Assembly: GCA_022843825.1 (NCBI GenBank)
Contig: JALHMX010000004.1
Location: forward strand, 1-64,000
Reading direction: 5' to 3'
Source: Pseudobdellovibrionaceae bacterium
GTDB taxonomy: Bacteria; Bdellovibrionota; Bdellovibrionia; Bdellovibrionales; Bdellovibrionaceae
DNA length: 64,000 nucleotides
Part shown: in pieces, positions 24,856 through 34,002 of the stretch
How the letters are laid out: each line of letters opens with the position of its first letter
Position numbering within the stretch: position 1 is the first letter of the stretch
Position numbers and translations under genes: made by a program
The notes under the pieces: model-generated
Seen by the model: the letters and a program-made list of their open reading frames with translations, nothing else
The model's database searches: none
Told to the model about the DNA's origin: nothing

Positions 24856-25923
24856 TTAGATCAATCGGGCTTTAGATCTAAAAAGGCAAAGATTGCCATC
24901 GTTAAATTCCTGGGGTTCAGACCAAAACTGGCTTTTGATCCAATTTTTCGCATTGCCCTTAGTAACTACTGTGATCTTTCTTTGTTGAGTCAATTCCTGC
25001 AGCTGAGCCATTATCGTGGCATAAGTTTCATCGGTAAAAGAATCAAAAATATAATAAGTATCTGCCGCTGGGATTTTAAAATGAGGATCCGACAAATCTT
25101 GAGTGATAAAGCGAACGTGTTGATCTAATTGAAGATTACGACTGGCTTTATTGGCAACTTCTACGCGCTCACTAACATATTCGTACCCAATAAATTTTAT
25201 ATCAGGCCTCATCAGTCCGACAACTAAACCTATACGTCCATAGCCTGAGCCCAGATCAATAAACTGTGAACCCTTTCCTAGGTTTAAGTATCGCATAGCT
25301 ATTAGAGTTGTGGCATAGCTGGACTGAACACCCAGGCCGGCACCTTCATATAGTCTTTCCTTTTGATCTGCAGATGGTGTTTCGTTCAATATGTAATCCA
25401 GTTCAAAAACTTTATCCAAAATATCAAAAGATCTATAAAGCGAAATTTTTGAATCATCCTTTTTTTTCTTTTGCGGAGAATTTAGTTGGTATTCGAGTTC
25501 AAAAATTTCTGACATACGCTGTAGTGAAATCTGCAAAAGTGTTTTTTGATAGGGATAGCTTTTTGTTTTAATAATATTTAAAAGAATTTTTTCCGTTTGC
25601 ACCAAGACTTTCTTGGCTGAGTGTAAACCATCTATATTAGAATCTGAAAAAAAAGAGTGCAGAAACAGTAATGGTTTTAGTTCTGCACTGAAAAACTTTT
25701 TCACAAAACGATCAAAAGATACTTCAGCTGGCGCAGCTTGGCTTTGTATCCAATATTCATCGGCCATATATTGAATGACACTTTTTAAGTAGATACTATC
25801 AATAAAGAAGTTAGCTAAGTCTTTTTCGCTGATAACTTTTGAGATAGAATTTAACTGTGCTTCTAAAGTGTCAAATTCAGTCAATAAGAGTATTTTTTTT
25901 AATTCAGACTTATATTCAATCAC
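24856..25923 (-). CDS. SAM-dependent methyltransferase with helical N-terminal domain
   Basis: 355 residues. Residues 1-195 are mostly helical with no recognised family. The C-terminal part is a class I methyltransferase: FIDLGSGYGRIGLVVGLM (motif I), FIGYEYVSERVEVANK (motif II) and AADTYYIFDSFTD (motif IV). The target is unknown. The layout, helical part plus Rossmann domain, recalls DOT1-like or KOMB-type enzymes only loosely. Confidence 0.7.
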   Translation of the reverse strand: MIEYKSELKKILLLTEFDTLEAQLNSISKVISEKDLANFFIDSIYLKSVIQYMADEYWIQSQAAPAEVSFDRFVKKFFSAELKPLLFLHSFFSDSNIDGLHSAKKVLVQTEKILLNIIKTKSYPYQKTLLQISLQRMSEIFELEYQLNSPQKKKKDDSKISLYRSFDILDKVFELDYILNETPSADQKERLYEGAGLGVQSSYATTLIAMRYLNLGKGSQFIDLGSGYGRIGLVVGLMRPDIKFIGYEYVSERVEVANKASRNLQLDQHVRFITQDLSDPHFKIPAADTYYIFDSFTDETYATIMAQLQELTQQRKITVVTKGNAKNWIKSQFWSEPQEFNDGNLCLFRSKARLI

Positions 25924-26006
25924 ACAGCATTATACATCCCCTTTGTTTTAAAATAGTATTGAAAGTATAATGACGCATGATATTCTTAGCTTATGTGAGG
26001 ACATTT

Positions 26007-26366
26007 GTGAATATACCAACCATTTTTCATTATTTAGCGCCATTGATAGGATTCACGACTTTGTTTATTGGAATTGCTGCTACAATTTGGCCAGAGCCGA
26101 TGTCTAAGAAGTTTGGTATTTCTGCAAGTAGCCAGGCCATACCCTATGTCATGAGCACGGGAATTCGCGACGTCTTTATGGGGCTTGTCGTATTGATATT
26201 ATTTAATCTGCAACTGTGGGAAGCGTTAGGTCTAAGTATTATATGTCTGGGAATTGTGGCCTTTTCAGATTTTATAGTAGTACGTAAATATGGAGATAAA
26301 AAAGTTTCCTTGGTGCATTTAGCAGCTTGTATAATTGTTTTGGTCTATGGATTCTGGTTGTTGTAA
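26007..26366 (+). CDS. DUF4267-like small membrane protein
   Basis: 119 residues from GTG 26007, chosen for the GAGGA five bases upstream; ATG 25977 is the alternative. Four membrane helices with FGISASSQAIPYVMSTGIRDVFMGL, the conserved centre of the DUF4267 group. Function unknown. Confidence 0.65.
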   Translation: MNIPTIFHYLAPLIGFTTLFIGIAATIWPEPMSKKFGISASSQAIPYVMSTGIRDVFMGLVVLILFNLQLWEALGLSIICLGIVAFSDFIVVRKYGDKKVSLVHLAACIIVLVYGFWLL

Positions 26367-26374
26367 GTTTAAAA

Positions 26375-26641
26375 TCATTTTTGTTTAAAGCCTAAGATAT
26401 CCACGTAAGTAATGCCCTTAGCTATTCCTGAAGAGGGTCGAGCATTTTGACCTTTAATTTGAATTTTTCCAGTATTAAAAAGCTCTTTAAATGCTGTCCT
26501 AGAAATTTCTCGCAAAGTTAAGTTTTCATTTTGCTGCTTGATGGCTTGCAATAAAATATTATCTAAACGATTTTCAGGTCGGTTTAAATCTAAAACGATA
26601 CGAAATGAATTGGCCGGCAGCGGAGGAATATTTTCAGACAT
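26375..26641 (-). CDS. Small S4-like putative RNA-binding protein
   Basis: 88 residues. NRLDNILLQAIKQQ, ISRTAFKELFNTGKIQIKGQNARPSSGIAKGITYVDI resembles an S4 domain (R-L-D start, a helix, then G-x-I-x-I-x-G and a P-S-x-x-I-x-x-G turn). The match is by pattern only. Its start overlaps the HExxH gene by 8 bp, so both are made from one message. Confidence 0.5.
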   Translation of the reverse strand: MSENIPPLPANSFRIVLDLNRPENRLDNILLQAIKQQNENLTLREISRTAFKELFNTGKIQIKGQNARPSSGIAKGITYVDILGFKQK

Positions 26642-27521
26642 CAGAGTCTCCTATAAATAATGAAAGATTAGAGATTAAATCATTTAAATTTGTATCAGTC
26701 TTGATCAGTTTTAAGTAATCAAAGCTTAAAGCTTGTTTAACTGAAGCCTCTAGACCGTTTAATCTTAAATACATCTCAGTGGTCGTATAACGAAAACGTG
26801 CATTTAAGGCAAAAGCGTTTTGTGCTAAATTTTTAAAGACATGGGCTTCTGAGGGAAGTTCAAAACGGCTGAGTTCAAAAATCTTTTTAAAATCATTTTC
26901 ATGCAGACGATCATTAAGAAAATTACTATGTAAGTAACAAAGTAACATAAATTTAAAAACTGAAGTAGAGCCGTGCTTTTCTAGGGCTTTTTTTAAATTT
27001 GTGCGATCTTCAAAGACTGTAAAATAAGAATTAACTTCTAAGAATAATTTATGAGTCATTTCCTGTGCATCTGCTATGGCAAAAAACTCACATGTATTGG
27101 CGAAGGACTCTTCGATCAGCATAACCATAAGCTGACGAGGCAGGTCCGTCGCTTTAAAGCTGAAGGATCGCGCTACGGCGTGACTGGATTCGTGAAAAAC
27201 ATAATTTGGCTTTAAATTATCAACAATGTGATCCCATTCTAACGGAGTTTTAGAGTGCTGATTTAAGTTTTTAAGCGTAGTTACGTTATTAACATAAGGA
27301 ATAGTTTTTGTATTTAAAATTTTCTCTAACTGCCCCATAGGAAAAGCGATATAGTCTGGGTTGATGTCATCAGAGTACACAAAACCTAATGACAAAGCTT
27401 TTTGACGAATGCGACGAAACACTTTGTTGTGCTGAAGCAAGTATCCGTCACCTAAACTCAGCTTAAGGCAACCGTTAGAAATAGCTTCATCATGTTTTGC
27501 TAACAGTACGGAAAGTTTCAT
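26634..27521 (-). CDS. Putative HExxH zinc metalloprotein
   Basis: 295 residues, no signal peptide. HESSH at 110-114 is followed 23 residues later by EESFANTCEFF (Glu137/138), the spacing of gluzincin peptidases. The rest is helical and matches no family I know. It could be a cytosolic peptidase or a structural relative. It precedes and overlaps the S4-like gene. Confidence 0.55.
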   Translation of the reverse strand: MKLSVLLAKHDEAISNGCLKLSLGDGYLLQHNKVFRRIRQKALSLGFVYSDDINPDYIAFPMGQLEKILNTKTIPYVNNVTTLKNLNQHSKTPLEWDHIVDNLKPNYVFHESSHAVARSFSFKATDLPRQLMVMLIEESFANTCEFFAIADAQEMTHKLFLEVNSYFTVFEDRTNLKKALEKHGSTSVFKFMLLCYLHSNFLNDRLHENDFKKIFELSRFELPSEAHVFKNLAQNAFALNARFRYTTTEMYLRLNGLEASVKQALSFDYLKLIKTDTNLNDLISNLSLFIGDSDV

Positions 27522-27545
27522 AAAAATAAGATACGCTTAAGCCGG

Positions 27546-28340
27546 CTAATAGCCAAATAAAAACTTTAAGGCTTCCGGAAGTCTTTGAGCCCAGTAATAT
27601 TCGCTGTGGCTTGCCCCTGATTGTATAATCATTTTGATCTTACTTGGATCAGCGTATTGAACGATAAGCTGATTTTTGAGTTGAACGACATCTTGGGGGC
27701 GTTCACCACCAGCGGTGCCGCAATCGATGTAAATTTTAACGGGTAAATCCGTTGCATTTTTATAGATCGATAAAATGGATTTGTTGTTCCACCAAATAGA
27801 GGGTGAAAGAGCAGCGATTAGGCCGAAGTCTTTTGAGTACTTAGCGCCGGCATATAAAGAAACCAGCCCTCCTAAAGAGGAACCCATGATGGCCGTTGAT
27901 TCTCGATCAGTTTTGGTTTGAAAATCCTGGTTAATTTTTGGCATTAGGTCTGTGGAAATATTTTTTAAATAAATGTCTGCTGCATTATTAGGGGTGTATT
28001 CGGCGGTACGGTCTGGCGTATTGTCGATGGCGACAACGATGAGCGGCTGTATTTGTTTATTCTGAATCAAAATGTTTAAGGTCTTTTCAGCGTTCCAGGT
28101 TTGACCCATGAAGGCTCGCTCTGGATCAAAAAGATTTTGTCCATCATGGACATACAAAACAGGGTATCGTGTAGACTTATTTAAAGAATATCCTGGCGGC
28201 AAATAAACATAGATATCACGAGAATAAACAGAGTCAGAAGGAAGATAATTTTTTAAGAATAGCGTAAATTTGCCATCCTGTGCCCACGCACTCATAGCCG
28301 TTAAGAGTACCCCTGCAAAAACTAAAAGTTTTTTACTCAT
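27546..28340 (-). CDS. Secreted esterase, alpha/beta hydrolase (esterase D type)
   Basis: 264 residues: signal peptide (1-20, ending SAWAQ), then a PF00756-type fold with RDIYVYLPPGY, YPVLYVHDGQNLFD, the nucleophile elbow GSSLGG, and SGASHSEYYW with the catalytic His. Similar proteins hydrolyse sugar esters or siderophores; the substrate is unknown. Separated by 24 bp from the HExxH gene on the same strand. Confidence 0.88.
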   Translation of the reverse strand: MSKKLLVFAGVLLTAMSAWAQDGKFTLFLKNYLPSDSVYSRDIYVYLPPGYSLNKSTRYPVLYVHDGQNLFDPERAFMGQTWNAEKTLNILIQNKQIQPLIVVAIDNTPDRTAEYTPNNAADIYLKNISTDLMPKINQDFQTKTDRESTAIMGSSLGGLVSLYAGAKYSKDFGLIAALSPSIWWNNKSILSIYKNATDLPVKIYIDCGTAGGERPQDVVQLKNQLIVQYADPSKIKMIIQSGASHSEYYWAQRLPEALKFLFGY

Positions 28341-28405
28341 TATTCAGAGTTATAAAACAAACCCGCAGAAGACAAACTTAATGCTGAGAATGCTGTTTTT
28401 ATGAT

Positions 28406-28747
28406 CTATTGACAGGTAAATTCAACAAAATTATACATGGCGCTATTTCGATGTGACCCACCTACAAAAATCCCACCCATACCCATACCAACCCCGGTGC
28501 CAACACCACTTGATGCGCCAGTTTCATCTCGTGCTTGATACTCTTTTGTGATTTGATAGTTTCCTTCGCAAAAATTGCGTGCTTGTTTATCAACTTCTTG
28601 AAGGTACTTGGATCTGCTTTTTTCACTTGAAGCTGGTGCATAGCGAACTACAGCCTGCTTTGTAGGCGCAAGATCCTTTCGCACAAATTCAACGGTCGTA
28701 CATCCAGCAAAAGCAACAAGGGCAGTCCAGTAAACTATTTTTTTCAT
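28406..28747 (-). CDS. Small lipoprotein, glycine-rich centre
   Basis: 113 residues from ATG 28747, which has AGGAGA 7 bp upstream. Lipobox FAGC ends the signal; the middle has a glycine stretch GVGTGVGMGMGG, and FCEGNYQ with the terminal FTCQ suggest a disulfide. No family recognised. Stands 66 bp after the esterase start region, on the same strand. Confidence 0.65.
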   Translation of the reverse strand: MKKIVYWTALVAFAGCTTVEFVRKDLAPTKQAVVRYAPASSEKSRSKYLQEVDKQARNFCEGNYQITKEYQARDETGASSGVGTGVGMGMGGIFVGGSHRNSAMYNFVEFTCQ

Positions 28748-28940
28748 TTGAAAATCTCCTGTTAATTGAAACACATCTAATAATAAGCAATCTTTATTCC
28801 TAGTATGTTAGCTGTATAGAAGATTTAAGGAATGCAATGGGAATTATTGCCCCGCATACAGATGTTTAATAATTAATTAGACTAGAAAAATCTGAAAGAA
28901 TTCGATAAGTTTAACTGATAAAAAAATAGTGGAGTAGTTC

Positions 28941-30905
28941 TTGGATATCCTAAGTTCGATATTGTCTCAAAAAATTTCTCAAAAAAATGATCGCGAAAGT
29001 GATTTTGATCGTATTTTTTGGTTCGTTGAAATAATGAAGTGGATTCAGCGACCTCACAGTGACGCTGAAAAGGGAGCTAAGAAAGAAACGGTCTACACTG
29101 TAAGGTTAAAATATCTTTTACAGCAGCTCAGTAAGAATCCGGAGTGGAAGTCTCATTTTATTTCTAATATCACTTTGTTGTTGTCTAAAATATCTTCGCC
29201 TTCTCAGTTATCTTCTGCGGGATTACCCGAGACCACCAGTTTTATTCAAGAATTTGTGAATAGGTTGCAAGAAAAAATTCTACCTCAGTCACCATTGTCT
29301 GAAGATTTATCAACGCTTATTTATGAAATTTTCCCTACTGAAGATGAAAGTTTGTATATTGACTTTATTGAAGGGGACGTGCTGGAGGAGTTGTTTTCAC
29401 TTTTCAAAGCAGATGAAGTGTTGTCACGAAAATTAAGATCAGACTTATTGGCCGCAGCTTATATATTAAATCATCAGATACTTGGATATTCGCTCGTTAT
29501 ACAGAAAGAAATTGATGACATTAATGCACGCGTTGATCAGTTATATGAATTTAAACTTGAGGGGGCTTTAAGAGATTTGCAAAATCAACCGGATGGACAA
29601 GTCACTCAGGAAGTTTTTAGTTATATCGATGCTATTGAGTCGCATGTGCAACAACTTTTTCAAAAAATGAAGTTGCGCGGGGTAAAAATTGATCTTGTGT
29701 ATCTTTTTCAATTGCAGCGCCGTAAAATCAATAGACTTCATATCATTATGAAGTTTTTAGATGCGAGCACCTCAAAAGTGTTAACGTTTAGATATTTTGT
29801 TTCACAATTAGTGTTAGAAATTCATCATCAAAAAAGTTTAATTTCATTTTTTTCGGAAAATCTAACTTTGTTAACTAATCGTATTGTTCAAACGAATTCT
29901 CATGTTGGAGAACATTACGTTACATTCACATGGACGCAATTTAGAAAAATGTTTCAATCGGCCTTGGGTGGTGGGGCGGTTACGTCAGTAACGGTCATGA
30001 TTAAACAATTAATTTCCTTTTTAGGATTATCAGGTTTTCTCAAAGGGCTAGCAGACAGTTTTAATTATTCGGGAAGTTTCTTAGCTATTCAGATGATGGG
30101 CTTTACATTAGCCACTAAGCAGCCTTCCGCTACTGCACCGTATATTGCTTCAGCACTTCAGAAGTCTGTTACAGAATCGAAAAGGGCTATCGTTGCACTG
30201 TTAAGAACTCAATTCATTGCGGTATTGGGTAATTTAAGTTTTGCATTTCCGATGTGTTTTTTGTTTGCATGGTCCCTCAAGCAACTTGGTTATCCATTTT
30301 TAACAAAAGAAGAATCTATGTATATGTTTTATTCGACGAACATATTGGGGCCATCTGCAGTTTTTGCAGTATTCACAGGTGTGTTACTGTTTTTAGCCAG
30401 CTTGTTTGCAGGGTGGTTTGAAAATTGGATGCTCGTTAACCGAGTTAATAAACGCATTAAATACAATGGACGACTACAAAGAATATTTGGCGTTCAGCGT
30501 ATTCGTAATTTTGCTGAATCTTTAGTAGAAAAAGCAAATCCCTTAGCGGCTAATATTGGATTGGGTTTTTTACTAGGAATGTCTCCGCAGATTCTGAAAT
30601 TTTTTAATATTCCTTTAGATGTTCGTCACGTGACGCTAGCCACTGGGGGCTTTGCAGCCTCTTTGCCTATGGCGATTGAACATGGAGTGACGGCTTGGGA
30701 TGTTATCAATGCTTCATCGGGTATTTTACTTATTGGAACTTTGAATTTGTCAGTTAGTTTTACTTTGGCTTTCTTGCTGGCATCAATTTCATCTAAGGTT
30801 CGAATTTCGTCATTTGTGCGTTTATTAAAATGGGGATTCTCATTAATACTGACCCGACCATGGCTGTTGATTATTCCTGAGAAGCAAGAAGAGAAAAATA
30901 TATGA
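28941..30905 (+). CDS. Gcr/COG4389-type membrane protein (labelled site-specific recombinase)
   Basis: 654 residues, TTG start with GGAG upstream. Residues 1-330 are helical and soluble; 330-640 hold several membrane helices. HVGEHYVTFTWTQFRKMFQSALGGGAVTSVTV and SFLAIQMMGFTLATKQPSATAP are the family hallmarks (PF10136). Despite the recombinase label, no tyrosine or serine recombinase site is visible; it looks like an envelope protein. It overlaps the next gene by 4 bp. Confidence 0.85.
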   Translation: MDILSSILSQKISQKNDRESDFDRIFWFVEIMKWIQRPHSDAEKGAKKETVYTVRLKYLLQQLSKNPEWKSHFISNITLLLSKISSPSQLSSAGLPETTSFIQEFVNRLQEKILPQSPLSEDLSTLIYEIFPTEDESLYIDFIEGDVLEELFSLFKADEVLSRKLRSDLLAAAYILNHQILGYSLVIQKEIDDINARVDQLYEFKLEGALRDLQNQPDGQVTQEVFSYIDAIESHVQQLFQKMKLRGVKIDLVYLFQLQRRKINRLHIIMKFLDASTSKVLTFRYFVSQLVLEIHHQKSLISFFSENLTLLTNRIVQTNSHVGEHYVTFTWTQFRKMFQSALGGGAVTSVTVMIKQLISFLGLSGFLKGLADSFNYSGSFLAIQMMGFTLATKQPSATAPYIASALQKSVTESKRAIVALLRTQFIAVLGNLSFAFPMCFLFAWSLKQLGYPFLTKEESMYMFYSTNILGPSAVFAVFTGVLLFLASLFAGWFENWMLVNRVNKRIKYNGRLQRIFGVQRIRNFAESLVEKANPLAANIGLGFLLGMSPQILKFFNIPLDVRHVTLATGGFAASLPMAIEHGVTAWDVINASSGILLIGTLNLSVSFTLAFLLASISSKVRISSFVRLLKWGFSLILTRPWLLIIPEKQEEKNI

Positions 30906-32371
30906 ATATCAACATACATCCTCAGCTGATTCAGGGTGGTATGGGTATAGCTGTTTCTAATTGGAAACTAGCTAAAGTCGTGTCAGAAAAAGGATACCTT
31001 GGAGTTGTTTCGGGGACGGCCATCAATACTGTGCTTGTCAGACGTTTACAAGACGGTGATCCAGGGGGGCACACGCGACGAGCAATGTTGGCTTTTCCTT
31101 CGCAAGAAATTGTACAAAACATTTTAAAACAATATTACATTGAAAACGGCAAGGATCCTCAGCAGTCGTATAAAAGGTCGCCGTTGTTTAATCTAAAGTC
31201 ATCGACACAATTACTGCAATTAACCATGGTTGCAAGTTTTGTTGAGGTCTTTTTAGCTAAAGAAAATCACTCAGGAAGAGTCGGTATTAATTTATTAGAA
31301 AAAGTTGTGCTACCTAATTTAGCTTGTCTGTATGGGGCTTTATTGGCGGATGTGGACTACGTCATTATGGGTGCAGGAATTCCGCGCGAGATTCCGGGGG
31401 CATTAGATTTGTTGAGTGAAAATAAAGAAGCTAGTCTTAAAGTACCCGTTGTAGGCAGTTCTTCTGAAGATAATTACGTCACTCTTTTTGATCCAAAAGA
31501 AGTTTTGGGTGAAGTTTATTTTAAGCCGCTTAAGCGTCCCTATTTTTTTCCAATTGTGTCTTCAAGTGTGTTAGCAGCAAATTTGAAAAAGAAATCGACA
31601 GGAAGAGTGGACGGCTTTATCGTCGAAAGTTCTTTAGCTGGTGGACATAATGCTCCACCTCGAGGTCCTATGAAACTCAATGATTTAGGTGAGCCCATTT
31701 ACGGAGACCGGGACACCGTTGATTTAGCTGAAATGAAGGCCCTCGAATTACCCTTTTGGATGGCTGGTTATTATGCCACGTCAGAAAAAATTAAAGAAGT
31801 TCAGTCACAAGGAGCTCATGGTATTCAAGTAGGAACGCTATTTGCTTTTAGTGAAGAGTCTGGTTTTGACTCTAAACTCAAGGAAAAAGTAATCACAAAA
31901 ATAATTCAAGGGGAGCGTCCAGAAAATGGATGGGTCTTTACTGACCCTGTGTCCTCTCCCACTGGCTTTCCTTTTAAAGCCGTACGACTTGATGACACAG
32001 TCTCTGAAGAGTCTGTGTATCTGCAGCGTATGAGAATTTGTGATTTGGGTTATTTGCGACACGCCTATAAAACACCGGAAGGTAAGGTGTCCCAACGATG
32101 TCCCGCAGAGCCAATTGAGGATTTTGTCAAAAAGGGCGGAGATATTGTAGAAACCAAAGGGCGTAAATGTCTTTGTAATGCTTTAATGGCGGATATTGGT
32201 ATGGCTCAAAAACAAAGTGATCAAAGTTTTGAAAAACCGTTGATTACAGCCGGGGACGATCTGAACAATCTTTTTCGTATTCTTAATCAGAAGGCAAGGC
32301 AAAATCATATAGATCCCAAGGAAATAAAAAGTTATTCGGCAGTCGATGTGATTAGTTATTTAGGATTCTAA
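30902..32371 (+). CDS. Nitronate monooxygenase-like flavoprotein
   Basis: 489 residues. FMN TIM-barrel of the NMO/2-nitropropane dioxygenase group: QGGMGIAVSNWKLAKVVSEKGYLGVVSGTA at the start, VESSLAGGHNAPP in the flavin pocket and GAHGIQVGTLFAF near the phosphate site. The C-terminal extension carries a cysteine set (RICDLGYLR, QRCPAEP, GRKCLCNAL) that could hold a metal. Substrate unknown; coupling to the Gcr-like protein suggests membrane or lipid work. Confidence 0.85.
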   Translation: MNINIHPQLIQGGMGIAVSNWKLAKVVSEKGYLGVVSGTAINTVLVRRLQDGDPGGHTRRAMLAFPSQEIVQNILKQYYIENGKDPQQSYKRSPLFNLKSSTQLLQLTMVASFVEVFLAKENHSGRVGINLLEKVVLPNLACLYGALLADVDYVIMGAGIPREIPGALDLLSENKEASLKVPVVGSSSEDNYVTLFDPKEVLGEVYFKPLKRPYFFPIVSSSVLAANLKKKSTGRVDGFIVESSLAGGHNAPPRGPMKLNDLGEPIYGDRDTVDLAEMKALELPFWMAGYYATSEKIKEVQSQGAHGIQVGTLFAFSEESGFDSKLKEKVITKIIQGERPENGWVFTDPVSSPTGFPFKAVRLDDTVSEESVYLQRMRICDLGYLRHAYKTPEGKVSQRCPAEPIEDFVKKGGDIVETKGRKCLCNALMADIGMAQKQSDQSFEKPLITAGDDLNNLFRILNQKARQNHIDPKEIKSYSAVDVISYLGF

Positions 32372-32378
32372 AAGGCCA

Positions 32379-32864
32379 ATGAAAGAGGATAACAAACACT
32401 ATAAACATTTAAAAAATATTGCTCAGTGGCTGGATAATAAATTTGAAGGGCCATTTGGTTTTAAGTTTGGATTAGACCCTATCATTGGATTAATACCTGT
32501 CGTTGGCGATTTAATTACTGTTTTCCTTTCAGTGTACATATTATTTAACGCCTATTTATTAGGGTGCAGCTTTCCAGTTTTTATAAGAATGCTCTTTAAT
32601 ATAGGATTGGATTTTGTAATCAAGGTTATACCCATTCTTGGTATCGCATTCGATTTTGTATGGAAAGCGAATATTAAAAATATTCAGTTGCTTGAAGCAC
32701 ACTTAGAGAATCCTCAAGGCACGCGTCGGCAATCTTTAATTATGATCATAGTAGGTATGATTACTCTATTTTTATTTTTAGTTTTTTGTCTTGCTATAAC
32801 TATTGCAGTTCTAAGTTTTCTGATTGGAATGATATCTCGTTATATGGAGAGAACCACTTCCTAG
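32379..32864 (+). CDS. DUF4112 membrane protein
   Basis: 161 residues with FGLDPIIGLIPVVGDLITVFLSVY, the DUF4112 signature, then a second helix pair IGLDFVIKVIPILGIAFDFVWKANIKN and a long C-terminal hydrophobic stretch. Function unknown. Third gene after the Gcr-like and NMO genes (7-bp gap), so part of that transcript. Overlaps the rodA stop by 4 bp on the other strand. Confidence 0.85.
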   Translation: MKEDNKHYKHLKNIAQWLDNKFEGPFGFKFGLDPIIGLIPVVGDLITVFLSVYILFNAYLLGCSFPVFIRMLFNIGLDFVIKVIPILGIAFDFVWKANIKNIQLLEAHLENPQGTRRQSLIMIIVGMITLFLFLVFCLAITIAVLSFLIGMISRYMERTTS

Positions 32865-33988
32865 AATAAGTAGCGGCGATAGGCGACGGAAGAAACTAAT
32901 CCTAATCCCAACATCGTCGTTAGCATTCCTGATCCGCCGTAACTGAGCAAAGGTAGGGGAACACCAACAATTGGTAAAAGGCCCATAACCATTCCCACAT
33001 TGATGAACATATGCCAAAATAAGTAGGCTGACACGCCCACAGTGATGAGCGCACCATTTCGATCACGTGCTTTTAATGCAATTTCAAAACTTCTAATGAA
33101 TAAATAGACAAAGGTAAGCAGAACAGCGACACTTCCAAAAAATCCCCACTCTTCAGAGAGCACAGAATAAATGAAGTCAGTATGTCGCTCGGGCAGAAAT
33201 TCAAGTTGTGACTGAGTTCCCTGCTTAAATCCTTTTCCCATGATTTGACCTGATCCCACAGCAATACGAGATTGAATGGAGTTATACCCTTTGCCTTGAG
33301 GATCAGAATCTGGAGATAGAAATGTAAGAACGCGATGTTTTTGATAATCTTTTAGTCCATAGTTCCAGGCCAGTGGCATGGCTACGATACCTACTGCAGC
33401 AGCAAAAACTATAATTTTTGCTTTAATTTTTACAAAAAATAATAAAGTTCCACCAATAAAAAACAATGTCATCGCGGTTCCCAAATCAGGTTGCTTGACG
33501 GTTAAGATAAACGGAACAAGAATGAGCAGCACGGGAACAAACAGATCCCGTAAACCCATGCCGCGACCTTCTGAATCCTTATGTATTAATACTTTTGCTA
33601 AAACCAAGATTAAGGCCATCTTCATGGTTTCAGATGGCTGGTAGCGAAAAAAATGAAGATCAATCCATCTTTGTCCACCAAGCACGACTTTTCCAAAAAA
33701 ATCAACATAGACCAGCGCTCCTAAGTTTAAAACATAGATCACCCAGACAAGTTTGCTGATCCATGCGTAATCTACGAAGGTAAGAAAGAAAAAAATGCCC
33801 CAACCTACAATAAGCCATATGATCTGCTGAATAAACAAAGGTTGCACGTCAATTGAGTTAGGACCATGGGTAGCGCTGTACAGATTCACTAATCCAATAA
33901 CATTTAATAAAAATATGGGAAGTAAAAACTTAAAATTTATACGACTAAAGATGTTCCTTTCGTTGACGTTCATGTAATCAGTAGCCAT
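32861..33988 (-). CDS. rodA: Rod-shape glycosyltransferase RodA
   Basis: 375 residues, ten membrane helices. SEDS marks: YSATHG early, FRYQPSETMKMALIL, TVKQPDLGTA, RTxL-type QSRIAVGSGQIMGKGFKQGTQSQLEFLPERHTDFIYSVLSEEWGFFG and LPLLSYGGSGMLT. RodA polymerises lipid II glycan in elongation with PBP2. AAAGGA precedes the ATG. Last gene of mreC-mreD-mrdA-rodA. Confidence 0.96.
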   Translation of the reverse strand: MATDYMNVNERNIFSRINFKFLLPIFLLNVIGLVNLYSATHGPNSIDVQPLFIQQIIWLIVGWGIFFFLTFVDYAWISKLVWVIYVLNLGALVYVDFFGKVVLGGQRWIDLHFFRYQPSETMKMALILVLAKVLIHKDSEGRGMGLRDLFVPVLLILVPFILTVKQPDLGTAMTLFFIGGTLLFFVKIKAKIIVFAAAVGIVAMPLAWNYGLKDYQKHRVLTFLSPDSDPQGKGYNSIQSRIAVGSGQIMGKGFKQGTQSQLEFLPERHTDFIYSVLSEEWGFFGSVAVLLTFVYLFIRSFEIALKARDRNGALITVGVSAYLFWHMFINVGMVMGLLPIVGVPLPLLSYGGSGMLTTMLGLGLVSSVAYRRYLF

Positions 33989-34002
33989 AAAATTCCTTTG
34001 CT

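Noticed and set aside
28941-30905. A true site-specific recombinase, hence a mobile element
   Set aside because: Family name only; no tyrosine- or serine-recombinase catalytic set, and the C-terminal half is membrane-embedded.
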